Assembly: GCF_002104995.1 (NCBI RefSeq)
Contig: NW_024468263.1
Coordinates: forward strand, 372,001-436,000
Direction: 5' to 3'
Length of the DNA stretch: 64,000 bases
Source of the DNA: Linderina pennispora
Taxonomy: Eukaryota; Kickxellomycota; Kickxellomycetes; Kickxellales; Kickxellaceae
Under the pieces are notes generated by a model, which searched no databases, was not told the origin of the DNA, and saw nothing but the letters and a program-made list of their open reading frames with translations. Positions 51,166 through 62,056 of this stretch are shown piece after piece (positions within the stretch are counted from its first letter, which is position 1; each line of letters starts with the position of its first letter). A program made the translations under genes and the position numbers.

Positions 51166-51371
51166 AACACAATCCCTCTCGTCCGTCCATCTCCAAAGTG
51201 GCTCATTGTCAAAAAAATTTCCCTTCGCTTTTTTGTTGCAGACTATCCTAAAGGCGGGTTCCTCTTCTCCTTTCCTTTCCAGTTTGCTCCATTATCTCAG
51301 ATATTTTTGACACCTTTATTGACCTCCCTATTTCGCTCTCCTTAACGTTTACTTAGACGAACTCTTCTGCC

Positions 51372-53744
51372 ATGTCGGACTCTCCGCAGCGCTCCGTTGA
51401 GGCCGCTCAGTCGACGGACGAGAAGAACCTGGGCATTGTCGAGTACGACGTGTCGCGCGTCTCCCGTCCCAAGCTCATTCTCTTTGCCATTGGGTAAGTT
51501 GCATAGAATTTTCGGCTCATATTGCGCTGCGACTAAGCCATCCTGCCTACTGCTTCGTGATTGTGGCGCCTCCAGATTCTGCTGGAGGAGTGCGCACACG
51601 ACAAGGGACAGCTGCAGTGAGGGCCTTGCATGTGGCGCTGGGGTGTCTATGACAGCTGGTTTCTGGGTTCGGGCAGTAGCTCTACGGCCCGCCCGCCCAT
51701 CTTGTTTACTGCTGCTCGGGATCGCAGGGCGGCATCTGGGATGTGCCTGCCGCCCTCCCCAGGACCGGCAGCACCGATGCACTGCAAAAAGAACCACTGC
51801 TCCTTCCCATTTGCGGACCATCCATCCGTCTGCCTGTTAAAATTGCCACAAGGCGGTTTGGGACCTTTGACTGGGGTCTCATTTCCATATTTGCCTCGCA
51901 GCCTTTTGGTTTTCTTTTTGGGTTCTGGCAGAATGTCGCTATGCCTCTTGGTTCCTAGATTGTATCACCTCAGTCCCAACAACTCTGGCAGCGTCCTGTT
52001 CGGCATCTGGGGAGGTGCCACCACAGAAAGAATAAAGCACGGTGGAAACGCCGATGGCGAGGGCCAGGAGGATGATCCCCGCTTTATTTTGGTCATCAAC
52101 AGATCACCGCACATCTCCCATCAATTGGCCTACTCGCCCCCACATGTGAAGGTGCATATGCTGCAGCGCAAACCTTGTTTACACTTCGATAGAACATTCG
52201 CATCATTCCACCTCGCATCTGCCAGCTAATCCGGATAACCATTGTGTAGTGCATTCGTCGCCGTGTTTGCAGCCAGCTACTCGGCCGTGGTGCCGGCGTC
52301 GTTCTTTGTGCAGGCCGCCATCCCGTGGGGTGTGTCAGTTAGCTCCCTGTGGATGATTGCAGCGTACCTCATCGGCTATCTGAGCTTCATTCTGCCAGCG
52401 TCCCGGATTTCCGAGTATACCGGCCGCCTGGCGGCATTCTGGTTCGGTCTGATCATGTTTACTGTGTTTGCGGGCGTCGCGGGCCATGCCAGCACCGCGC
52501 GCACTTTTGATATTTTGCGCGCATTCCAGGGTGTCGGTGCCGGTTTCATGACGTCCATCAGCCATCTGGTGCTTGCCAGCAACACGTCGGCCAAGAGCCG
52601 CTCCATGTTCATTGGCGGTTTGGTTGCCGCGCAGCTGTTCGGCGCTGGCTCCGCTCACATGATCGGCGGTGCCCTTGCTGCTGAGGGCAAGTTCCGCTGG
52701 GGAATCTACCTCGGAGCTCCTCTGATGGCCGCTCCGGCGCTGCTGTGCACGCCGGCGCTGATTGCTGACAAGAAGCCCACGCGCACTGAGACCGTGGCCA
52801 ACCGCGTTATCCACTACGACTACATTGGCACATTCATCCTCATCGGCACCGTTGTGATGCTGACCCTGGGCACTGTGTTTGGTGGCAACGAGCATCCGTG
52901 GGGCTCGGCCATGGTCATCTGCCTGCTTGTGTTTGGAGCCGTCGGCATTGCCGTGTTCCTGGTGTACGAGAAGCTTATGGCCAAGCGCCCGCTGATGGAC
53001 AACCAGTGGCTGCACGTGCGTAATCTGCAGATCTCGATCATCGGCATTCTGTTCATCTCGATGACTGTGTATGCGCTGGCTGTCTATGTCCCGATCATGT
53101 ACATGACTGTGCGCCAGCTGCCGACCAACAAGGCTGGCCGCATGTCGGCGCCGTACTGGGGCACTAGCATGGGAGCTGCGCTGCTGTCTGGTCTTGTTCT
53201 CCGCTACCAGCCCAAGGCCGCGCGCCCGCTGATCTGGGTCGGCCTCACCATCGGCACCATCTTCGCTGGCCTGTACTACACCTTCACGGTCCATGGCGAC
53301 ATCACCAAGGAGCGCGCGTTCCTGGCTCTGGCTGGCGCCGGTGTCGGTCTTGCCTTCCCCGCCATCACCTACATTGCCCAGATCTGTGTTGCTGCTGACG
53401 AGGCTGGCTTCGCCGCCGTCATGGGCCACTTCCTGTCGATCATCGGCGGTATGCTTGGCCTGATCCTGTACCAGGCTGGGCTGAAGAGCCAGCTGATCAA
53501 GAACCTGCAGCCCATCTTCGTGGCCGATCCGCTGCTTTCCGTGTTCAATGTGCCCAAGATGGATATTGCTGCGCTGGAGGTGGCTGCGCCCAAGATGGTC
53601 GCGTTCGTGACCAAGAAGAAGGCTGACCTCATTGCCGACCACATGATGCACTCGCTGCACATCACCTTCATCCTCTCGGTGCCGTTCCTGGGCGCCGCCC
53701 TGCTGATCACGCTGCTATACAAGCACCACCACCCCCAGCACTAA
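51372..53744 (+). CDS. MFS transporter, DHA2-like, with a long first intron
   Basis: Exon 1 (51372-51493) encodes a 40-residue cytosolic N-terminus and the start of helix 1 ('KLILFAIG'). A GTAAGT..GTGTAG intron of 756 bases (51494-52249) follows, and exon 2 (52250-53744) continues in phase ('AFVAVFAASY'). The product is about 538 residues with 13-14 hydrophobic segments, a 'RISEYTGRLAAFW' loop, 'RAFQGVGAGFM', and a 'KKKADLIADHMMHSLHITFIL' end. It is a sugar-porter-unlike, DHA2-like permease; substrate unknown. Codon use is strongly C/G-ending, suggesting high expression. The intron is many times longer than other introns here. No frame break in 1.5 kb of exon 2. Confidence 0.85.
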
Positions 53745-54542
53745 TTATAATCTTGTCATTATCGTACATTCTCCTCTTTACTTGTCACAGTTAACTAATC
53801 TTCCCGACTTTTTTTCTCCACTCCTCCCCCTCCCGCCCATCCGTTGACGTGCAGAGCATTCTCCCACCGCCCATACTCCCCCTTCGCCCTTATCACGACC
53901 CGCTTTCTCTTTTCTGTGTTTAACGAAAATGACATTCGCCCCCACCTTGGCCCCTTCAGGATCACTATCTGGTAATTTAATCTTCAATCTGAGGGTATTT
54001 GTCATCTCGGCGAATAGAACGCCGAGCCATCGGTGCGAATCTCCTCCCTAGTAGCTGGCTGCAATCAGGTCCTGAGTCCATTGGCTCCTCGGGACGTGTC
54101 TGTTGTGGCAGGGGATCTGCTGGGTTCCGTCATTGATGTCCTGTTTTGAAAGGTTTGCCGTTCTCTGCAAGCTGGCGTGGAGGGAGTTTGTGGCAAGACC
54201 CAATCGACGGGTTTTAGGCATGTGCCTGAAACAGCGTTTTAAGCTAGCATGCACACTATGAAGCGCTGCAGCAGTTGTTCCTTCGTCTGCGTCAAGCAAG
54301 GGCCAGCCGGTCCCCCACTGTTGAGGATTGCAAGTCACAAAAATAAAAGTTTTCATGCTCGGTTGACTTGATTCACGAGACAGGTATAAAAGACCAGGAA
54401 GCCCCGCCAGTATCCACCAGAACCCGCTAGCTGCTTTTTTTTACCACCAGGCTCCATTGGTTTTTCTCCTTGTTCCTGCATTAACTCAGTCTACATTCCC
54501 CATTCATTACAAAGCTCACTAGCTCTGAGAAATACGCTCGCC
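53745..54542. other. Intergenic with TATA promoter
   Basis: About 800 bases, C/T-rich in parts (53800-53900). TATAAAAG at 54385-54392 precedes the small gene at 54543. Confidence 0.45.
54385..54392 (+). promoter_or_regulatory. TATA box of small gene at 54.5 kb
   Basis: TATAAAAG, about 150 bases upstream of the ATG at 54543, followed by a C/T-rich leader. Confidence 0.5.
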
Positions 54543-54768
54543 ATGTCGCCGACTTCCTTCCATCAAGAGCACATCGTCCTCGATCACCGTCCAGTTCTTC
54601 ACGCAGTCTGTTGCTGAGCCGCAGATCAGCCGCCGCGTTATTGCCCGGAGCCACCAGCAGGCTGGAATTGGCGGATACAGGAACATCCACAAGCCGTCGC
54701 ATATTGGCGGGCCCACGAGCCGGCGGTACCAGGACAGCGGGATGGGCAAGACTTGCCACAAGCACTAG
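54543..54768 (+). CDS. Small basic protein, GIGGY family, one frame break
   Basis: The ATG at 54543 starts 'MSPTSF'; one extra base in a CC near 54564 explains the shift into the frame that ends at 54768. The product is about 74 residues: Ser/Thr-rich N-terminus, then 'AGIGGYRNI', 'IGG', 'RRYQDSGMGKTC'. The same motif series recurs at 55738-56086. The Gly-Gly-x-Asn look recalls fungal DUF3602-type mini-proteins, but that link is weak. No signal peptide is seen. Strong TATAAAAG promoter. Function unknown. Confidence 0.55.
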
Positions 54769-55737
54769 CTTCTTTCCAGTGTTCTCTCTTCTGTATCATT
54801 AAAAGTTCGAGTTTCCATCGTAATGGTTCCGAATTATTTTTTTTTTGCAAGTCACAAAAGCGCCTACGTACTTTTCAGAGTGCTCGTAGTCAGTCAACTG
54901 ATAGAAAGGTGCTAGTTTCTGCTGGTTGTTTGTTGCATTGGTTGCGGATTTCCATCTTGATAGCCCGAGCAGTTGTCCCCTGGATCGGAGTGCAATGTGG
55001 CGGAAGTGATAGCGAGCCAGATGTTGTGTCTGCGGCAAAAGGCCCGCAATAGCCAGGCTCCGGATTACATGGCACGGTATACCGGCGCGAGGTCCACCTC
55101 AGACAGCCATCCCCCACACGACCCCTTAGATAGGCAGCGATTACAGAAACACCATTCCGGCGCAGCGGATACAGCCCTTGATCAGGAGGTTTGCCGTTTG
55201 ATTAGGGAGTGGTCGAACTGGCCTCCATCTCCACATCGACCTCGCGTGGACCGTTCCTTCCTCGCCCCAAAATCCACCAGAGGTCTTGCTGCTGCCGTCT
55301 TATCGATCGGGAGACCGAATAGGCAACACTCCAGCAACAACAGTGAACCGGTCATGCAATTGCGCTGTTCCGTGTAATAAACAGGCTGCTATTTCCAGCC
55401 ACCTGGTGCTACCAAGACAAGGCAGCATTTGGCCACAGAGAGAATGCTTGAGAAACCCACCATGACGAGGGACCGTGTCCCTTTAGAGGCGATAGTGACT
55501 GCTTCTGCGATCCACTTGGCGGACCTCGCTCTGAAACATGGTCGCAAGATGCAGGAAAGCCGCGTCAAAAGGAGACTGCGTCAAACCTCGAGTCTCCTCA
55601 GGAATCCTCCAACAAGGGGACGGCGTCTAGATATAAAAGGGAGCAGGTGCGGGATGCTCTGACCTTCCTGGCCATCCCACTCATTTCTGTCACATCAATA
55701 CCACTGTTTACAGGTATAACATATAGTCCTACTGATA
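54769..55737. other. Intergenic between GIGGY paralogues
   Basis: About 970 bases without a credible gene. TATAAAAG at 55632-55639 serves the downstream paralogue. Confidence 0.4.
55632..55639 (+). promoter_or_regulatory. TATA box of small gene at 55.7 kb
   Basis: TATAAAAG, about 100 bases upstream of the ATG at 55738. Confidence 0.5.
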
Positions 55738-56086
55738 ATGTCGACTGCGGCCGCTCCCATTGTTATTCCTTCGTCCGACTCTGTCCACTTCAGTGCCATC
55801 TTCTAGTCTTGTGATCCGCTACACCACGCCCCAGCCCATGCCATCCTCCCACCGCCGCAGCAGCAGCAACATCGTCATGCCCACTGTGCGCAGTGCCGGC
55901 ATCGGCGGCTACAAGAACGTCCAAATTGACTCCATGATTGGTGGACACATCCGCGAACGCCGCGATTCCGGTATGGGCAAGCTCTGCATGCCGCACCAGT
56001 CGCCTAGGTCTGAGCGTCGGTTCTCTTTCAAGCGCGTCATGTCGTTCAGCAAGCTGCGCCGGGCGTCGGCTCCCGAAACCAACTAA
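55738..56086 (+). CDS. Small basic protein, GIGGY family paralogue, one frame break
   Basis: The ATG at 55738 opens 'MSTAAAPIVIPSSDS'. The frame then stops, and the +1 frame continues to the TAA at 56084-56086. A single base too many around 55775-55795 would give about 115 residues. The second half carries 'SAGIGGYKNV', 'MIGGHIRERRDSGMGKLC' and a basic 'RRFSFKRVMSFSKLRRAS' tail. It is the longer paralogue of 54543-54768. It converges with the BRAP2/ETP1 gene, 36 bases between stops. No membrane segment; function unknown. Confidence 0.55.
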
Positions 56087-56122
56087 AAAAACTTGTAATT
56101 CTGTACTAATAAATCGCGCTTT

Positions 56123-58159
56123 CTATTTCCTCGGTATCCGCCGCTTGCCCTTGCTCTTGGCTGGCGCCTCGGCCACGCCCACCACCGATGCGCCCTGCAG
56201 CGAGCTGCCCGATGCGCTGATTTTCTCCTGCGCAGACACAAAAGAACTGCAGATCCCGCACCTGCTCCTTCAGGTCATCCATGCTGTGGTTCATCTGCGC
56301 GATAGTCTCGTTGAGCTTCGCCTGGTTGGCTATCAGATGCTGCGACAGCGCCTTTTCTTCGGCCAGCAGCCGCGCATCGTCAGTCGACTTCTTTATCCAC
56401 TTGGCCACACTGGACCTCAAGCCGCTTCCGCTCCTCAGCCCACTCGCGGCGCTCAGACTCGGCCCGATCGCGCTGCTTCCCAAGATCCCTCCGGAACTGG
56501 ATCCTCGTGCTCAGGTCCTGCGCCGCTGCCAGTCCTGTGTACTTTGTCTCAAGCTCGGCAAATTTGCGCTCGAGGTCAGCGTACTGCTTTGGCCACCGCG
56601 CATTCTGGTGCTGCTGGCGGGCGAGCTGGATCTCGTAGTGCTCGCGCTGCGACTCGAGCTGCGAGGTAAGCAGGATCTCATACTCTTCGGTCACTGCATC
56701 CAGCTTTTCACGCGCCTCAAAGTACACATCCGAGGGGCAACTTGGCACCTGCTGGCTTGTCTTGGAGTCCGGCGGAGTGCTGCGATTAAGCCGCGATGTG
56801 CCGGCTTGCGGCACGGCCATTCTTGTGTGTGCTGGCGCCGACAGCTCAACTAGCTTGCCGTCAGCCTTGTTCTGTAGCAGCCGGTGCACATATCCATCCC
56901 CGACGTAGTCCCAAACGCGCTGCGATTCGAGCTCCATCGAATACGGGTGCTGTGTCTGGCTGAAGTGGTCTTTGGCATGGCCGTTGACATACCGCCCACA
57001 CCCGATCGTACCGCAGATAAGACATATCCACAGGTCGCCACCCCCCTGGACATACACTGCACCGGTTATCGCTCGAACGCTCAGTGTTTCCCTGGCGCAT
57101 CTAGTTCCGACTCCTGGTGTGTGGGAGCGATCAGCCAACCGGATCTGTGGGAAGCTGCCCACGGCTTGCTGGAACCGTTCCTGGTCAACGAACGGCGACG
57201 TCTGGCTGTAGCGACACACGGGGCAGTTGCCATCGCCCCATTTGGCCAGACACCGGCAATGGAACGTGTGCTGGCACATAATCGTCAGCAGCCCCTGACG
57301 CTGAGCTGTCCAGTCGCTCCAGACATACCGGGCACGTCGGTAGTTCGTTGATGTCATCCACATCCCATTTGGGGTGCATAAACAGATTGCTCTGCAGCTG
57401 CCTTTACTCGTCCGTCGCCCTCGATATCATCGACCGCAATCTCAGCATACTCACACTCGACCTGGCTGATATAGACGACATGGCAGTTCTCGGGCTCCAG
57501 CGGGCTGAATGTCTTGCCATTGTAATACATGTAGAACTCGTCGGCATCCGCCGCTGCAGTAAGCCGTATCAGTATCATGTAGTGGTTGGGTGAGCGGTCG
57601 CGCAGCACACGGAGGTGCTCGATCCTGCTCTGAAACGGCGCCACGAACGACAAAAAGTCCGTCGGCGTCATGTACCCAGGCACTGCCAGAACTGCCAGCA
57701 CGCGCGGCCGATTCGCTCGGGTGCTCACAGGTGTGCTGCTGCCATGCGACGACGACCCTGAGGCCTCTGCTGAACTATTCAGAGGCTGTGGCTCTGCTAT
57801 CTGTTGATTGCTGCGAAACAGCCTGAGAATCCCGACTTCGCACTCTGCCGACAGCTCCTGGCATTACCTCGAACACTGCACTCAGCCCAGTCTGCACACC
57901 CTGCATGCTGCTGTCTTTCTGGATTCTAAACCACTCGAGCTGGATACGTCCAAACCGATAGTCTACTGCGGTATGCAGGAAGTTTGCCAATTGCTGCGTC
58001 TGCTGTGTGAATTCGCGGACCTGGCCGTCTGTGCTTCTTTAGTGTCGACAAGTGCTGGAGATCACCGGCCAGGCTCTGCTGGAATATGTTGATACGCTTT
58101 GTCTTTGGCTGTGCTGTGACGACGTTTGTGAGGCCCACGTAGAGCTTGTAAACGTACAT
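56123..58159 (-). CDS. ETP1/BRAP2-type RING + UBP zinc-finger protein, many frame breaks
   Basis: Order of blocks from the ATG at 58159: a poorly conserved N-terminus; an RRM-like BRAP2 domain ('PGYMTPTDFLSFVAPF', 'ADEFYMYYNGKTF'); a RING ('CPVCLERLD' .. 'MCQHTFHCRCLAKW' .. 'CPVC'); a UBP zinc finger ('DLWICLICGTIGCGRY', 'HFSQTQHPYSMEL', 'VWDYVGDGYVHRLL'); then a long coiled coil. BRAP2 is a ubiquitin ligase that binds ubiquitin and modulates Ras signalling in animals; yeast ETP1 works in ethanol tolerance. Frame changes occur in the N-terminus, at a G4 run in the RING, before and at a G6 run at the UBP finger, after 'RLEVQ', and near a T4 run at the end. Consensus error is likelier than decay. 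The gene shares a 255-base divergent promoter with the I78 gene. Confidence 0.8.
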
Positions 58160-58284
58160 TTAAAAGTTGATTTTGAATTTGACAGAGAGCGGGGAAGGAG
58201 AAGGTCCAGGAATAAAAACGCGTTGCGCAAGCTTGTGCACCCAGCTGTTGACGTCACATGTCTTGGCACGCTGCGGCTCTCGAG

Positions 58285-58292
58285 TATAAAAG
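58285..58292 (+). promoter_or_regulatory. TATA box of the I78 inhibitor gene
   Basis: TATAAAAG, 130 bases upstream of the ATG at 58415, inside the divergent promoter shared with the BRAP2-type gene. Confidence 0.5.
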
Positions 58293-58414
58293 GCCGGCCA
58301 GGGTCCAGGCGACCCGGCGGACAGACCTGTCCTATTTGCCCAATGCTTTTGTCTGCGCTCGATTTATTCACTTACCTTTTGAATTTCTCGCTCTTGGCAA
58401 TTCTCGTATTCGCA

Positions 58415-58708
58415 ATGTCTAACCAAAACACGCCGCCCGCCTTTCACATGCCCTCGGCCGAGGAGATCCAGGCCAAAGTCGACGAGTGGACGCCCAAGCT
58501 GGTCGGCAAGTACATCCACGACGACGTGCGCCAGGAGCCCAACGACCTGTCCAGCATCGCCGCCGACATGGTCGTCAAGGTCTCGGAGCTACCTGCACCC
58601 GTACGCGTGATCCGGCCTGGGATGCCGGTGACCAGGGACTTCCGCCCGTCGCGACTCAACGTCAGCGTCGACGGCTCGGGGCTCATCAAGGCGGTCACCT
58701 TCCACTAG
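58415..58708 (+). CDS. I78-family peptidase inhibitor
   Basis: 97 residues from the ATG at 58415. The C-terminal half has the I78 signature: 'VRVIRPGMPVTRDFRPSRLNVSVDGSG'. The N-terminus is helical and charged. No signal peptide precedes it, so the protein is cytosolic (or leaves by another route). I78 inhibitors, first known from fungi, block serine proteases through the exposed loop around 'IRPGMPVT'. The open frame continues upstream without family sequence. It sits 228 bases before the BamE/BLIP-like mini-gene. Confidence 0.85.
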   Translation: MSNQNTPPAFHMPSAEEIQAKVDEWTPKLVGKYIHDDVRQEPNDLSSIAADMVVKVSELPAPVRVIRPGMPVTRDFRPSRLNVSVDGSGLIKAVTFH

Positions 58709-58847
58709 TCGAGCATTTTGATAACCCCTAAACCTAGATGCTTTTCGTTTGTAAATGGGATGTGCGGCTGCATTTTCGAGTCAGGAGTTGAGAATGATGG
58801 TGTGCGAGGTGCGTTCTATTCCTGGGCAGAGCTGGCCGGCCGTGGCA

Positions 58848-58855
58848 TATAAAAG
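58848..58855 (+). promoter_or_regulatory. TATA box of the 73-residue gene
   Basis: TATAAAAG, about 89 bases upstream of the ATG at 58937. Confidence 0.5.
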
Positions 58856-58936
58856 GACTGGCTGTGTGGTCTTGCTGATTGACTATTCCTATCTAATCTC
58901 TTGTCTCCACTATTTCTCCACTAAATACACGCCGCC

Positions 58937-59158
58937 ATGTCCTCTAGCCCCGCCCACAGCGCTCTCAAGCAAAAGGTCGACTCTATCAGCGCCGGCGACT
59001 CTGAGGCTTCCGTCATCAGCCTGCTGGGCCAGCCGTCGTCCCGCGAGGCCTCTGGCGACTCCACCAAGCTCGTCTGGAGCTGCCCTGGCCACGCCTCCAG
59101 CTACATCTATGTCTATATCAAGGACGGGAGCGTCACCCAGTCCGGATGGAGCGAGTAG
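58937..59158 (+). CDS. BamE/BLIP-like mini-protein
   Basis: 73 residues, no signal peptide, intact. Helix-loop followed by 'SVISLLGQPSS', then 'KLVWSCPG' and 'YIYVYIKDGSVTQSGW'. This order (short helix with an L-L-G-x-P turn, then strands with a W-x-C/Y and a D-G-x-V turn) is that of the bacterial BamE/SmpA or BLIP (beta-lactamase inhibitory protein) fold. The similarity is at motif level and unverified. It lies directly downstream of the I78 inhibitor, each with its own TATAAAAG box. An unrelated small cytosolic protein is the alternative. Confidence 0.5.
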   Translation: MSSSPAHSALKQKVDSISAGDSEASVISLLGQPSSREASGDSTKLVWSCPGHASSYIYVYIKDGSVTQSGWSE

Positions 59159-62056
59159 AAAGCGATAATAGCCCTGCAAATAAATATCGTTTCGACCAGC
59201 AGACATGTGCTGGCGGGTTTTAAGAATATTGGTATTGGCAACACTGCACGAATGTATAGGGATATCACCTGCTGCTACCGAAGGTCATCTACTAATAGCA
59301 GCAAGGGTGAGGCTGTGCATCACGTGTAGCTCTGTTCAACCATTGGCCGTGTGACGAGCCCCAAATACTGGTCCCAGGTCTAACCAGTTAACCACATATT
59401 GGGTTTCTGGATGCTCAAAGGGATTTATCCTCTTAAATCTCACCGCAGAAATGTGTGGCTCGCCTTGCAAGCACGCTGTTGTGGAGCCAAGTCTATGGCA
59501 GAAAGCCCAGGCGAGTCAGTGGAGCAGCAAGCTGTCACTCAGGCTCCAAGCATGCAGTCTACCACTGCGTTCACTACTGATGGAAGCTCTAGCTTCTCGA
59601 GTCATTTCCATCTTTTATATTACTTAGATATCATCTTACTGCACAGCGCCCTGGACCAGATATGTGGCAATTTGCAGTCTGACTCCACTATAAATACTGG
59701 GCAGTTTGACTCAGATGTTTGAGTCTGACAATAGCCTTTCCTTGCTATGGGCATCGCTTCCATCAAACTGGTACCGCAGTATTGGGCAAGATAAGGCTAT
59801 GTGCCTAACGCCTGCCATATTCCCTTCCCTTCCCTTCTCCTTAATATTCTCCGTGTCTTTCTTCGTTCTCTCTACCACTCTGTTCACTTTTTCTTACGAG
59901 CTCTTGACGAATACAGAACTGCCAAGTACCTGCGTTTATTAACCCCCTTCCATTGCATGATAAAGCAACTTGTACCAGCCCCACATTCCAGCTTTTCTTC
60001 TGCAAGTTCAAGACTCGGAATCTACTTTGTAAAGGAAACCACATCCAAAGGAAAACACTAATTTTGGCATATGACTGAGTGGTAACCATTCCTGTCTCTC
60101 GCTATAACATCTATTGCTTGGATAAGAGTTGACTTCTTCCCTGACTGGGCATTGGGTTCAGGCGGTAGGCTCAGCTGTTTAGTATCTGGTTAGCCCGATC
60201 CCAATGATGGCTATGCTCATTTCCTCCTCCATTATACATGTTGGTTAATCGATTAATATCATTCAGTTACTCAAATGAAAGTTATCCTCTACCCCAACTA
60301 TACTATAGATTCAGCTAGCTACCCCAGCTGCCAAGTGGTGGACATTTTACTTGTTGCCGTTGATCGATCTCTGATGAAAAGTGCAAATGATGACATTAAA
60401 AAAAGAGAGAGATCTGACCATTTGGTTATTGTGAGCTGGACTCACCACTCTGTTCAAATAAGTTTTTCCCTATCCTTGCTTCATCAAACAGTAGGTCAAA
60501 TGGATTTCTCTCTACTCATACATGCCAAGAATGCCTCAGTGGCTGGGATGGTTATTGCCGTATGTACGCTGCATTGTTCTCATCCCGGCCCGACATGGCT
60601 GGATGCAAGAAAGGGAGAATGCCTTCGTTCACAGCTAAGCCAATGCCATCAGATGACAGCAGATTGTAGAAAGCGTACAGTCCTTCTACAGCAGTGTAGA
60701 ATGTTCGGAGATCAAAACACTGCCTGACAATGTAGGAAGGAGGTGTAAACCGGATATCAGAATGCACACGGACAAGTGGTGTTTTATGAGGATGGCACCG
60801 TACACCGAGACCAGGTTTGCATCATGCTGTGGCAGAAAGAGAAACGGGTGATTGGAAGGGCAGACATTCCACGCCTCTCATGCCATACGTTTCAAGAGCA
60901 AGACATGTTTGGTGGTTCCATCTGCAGACAAGCTTGCTTGTGAAACAAAACTGACAACCCCCACATGCACACACACCTCAATTTTCACAATTGTGCAATA
61001 AGGATGTGTTCTCCCTGAGTCTTGTGAAATAAGGAATCGCCAGTTGCTGTGCGTGCCGCTGTATTTTTAGGATGGCAAGTGCTGCAACAGCCAGCTGAAT
61101 GGCGGGTGGGTGGAAGGGCGGAAGGGCGGACAGGGTGCTCCACATAGGCGCGAGCAATCCGATTCCCCCCACAACATTGAGCCTGCTACCCTGTCCTGGA
61201 AATCGTTCTTAATGATTACCACGGCTCCAGCTTTCAGGATCCTCTTGCTCTTTAACATTGAATTAAATACAGGCCCAGTATTACATAGGCAATGCTGGGT
61301 TCATTCTGGAGCTACACGCCATGAAAACTCGTTGCGCTTATCAGAATATTTGTGTACGCTCTGTAGACATAGCAGTTGAAACAAGTGCCCAAGGAAAGAG
61401 GTGACCTCGTGAGTAAACAGCCGCATATCCTGGCTAGCAGAACAGGATAACTGCTACCCATCCTCACTGCCCTTATGACATCCACATGTCAGAAGTTACA
61501 AGCGATACAAATAAAATTGTAGAGCGGGCTGGAACACCCGAAGATAGATATATTGGGAAAGTGTGAGAGAGTGCAGAAAGGCACTAAGCAAGTAGAAAAA
61601 TATAGAAGAAAGACAAGAAGGATCCGGTCCAGTATTGGACTTGGTAGCAAAATATAAAGAGAAAATAGAACAATGAAATGAGGAAAATCTAATTCTGATA
61701 CCATATGCATGTCCTGGCCAGGTGAACAGCATACAGGCAATTGTGCGTGCTGTTTTCAAGCAAGATGCCGACTCTCGTCAATTTGCAACCAAGGCATATC
61801 CGGCAGATGATGGCTATTCTGTCGACCACTCATTCGTTGGTGGGAGGAGTAGGCAGGGAACTACACGCAGGCTTTGCTTGTTATTTTGCAGGAAACTGGG
61901 GTTGCGACTGGCGTGAAATAGGTGGTGTTCAAGACACGCCAGGGTACTGGCCGTCTTTTAAACCCCTAGGTGGACAACTCCCAACGACAGCTGCACATTC
62001 TCTCTCTACCACCACTACTCATAAATAACACTAGCTTACACTTGACACTCCTTATC
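59159..62056. other. 2.9 kb AT-richer stretch with no intact gene
   Basis: No intact gene. A coding relic is described separately at 60552-60957. A TATA-like TTTTAAACC lies near 61950, before the gene at 62057. Other frames are short and start without family-like composition. Confidence 0.4.
60552..60957 (-). pseudogene. Decayed coding relic, family unclear
   Basis: Two minus-strand frames continue one another: about 60957-60740 (interrupted by a TGA) and about 60825-60552, ending 'GRDENNAAYIRQ'. Translations are protein-like ('LLLKRM', 'VSVYGAILIKHH', 'FYTAVEGLYAFYNLL'), in contrast to the surroundings. A distant resemblance to a fungal-type kinase (FunK1) segment crossed my mind but is not firm. 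The stop and the frame change say it is dead. Confidence 0.3.

Larger units (their letters stand above)
47406..51371. other. 4 kb stretch without a credible gene, upstream of an MFS transporter
   Basis: Frames of 100-240 codons exist, but their composition (Pro/Arg/Cys/His mixtures) and overlap on both strands are typical of noncoding GC-rich sequence. Bases about 50275-50480 are C/T-rich and end at a GTACGT donor-like site; TTTACTTAG at about 51345-51355 is an acceptor just upstream of the coding start. TATATAAG at 51158-51165 lies about 210 bases before the ATG. Promoters and a 5' UTR intron for the MFS gene are the best reading. Confidence 0.4.

Noticed and set aside
52335-53660. 441-codon frame opposite the 51 kb MFS gene
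   Set aside because: Antisense of exon 2; low-complexity Gln/His/Asp, no family.
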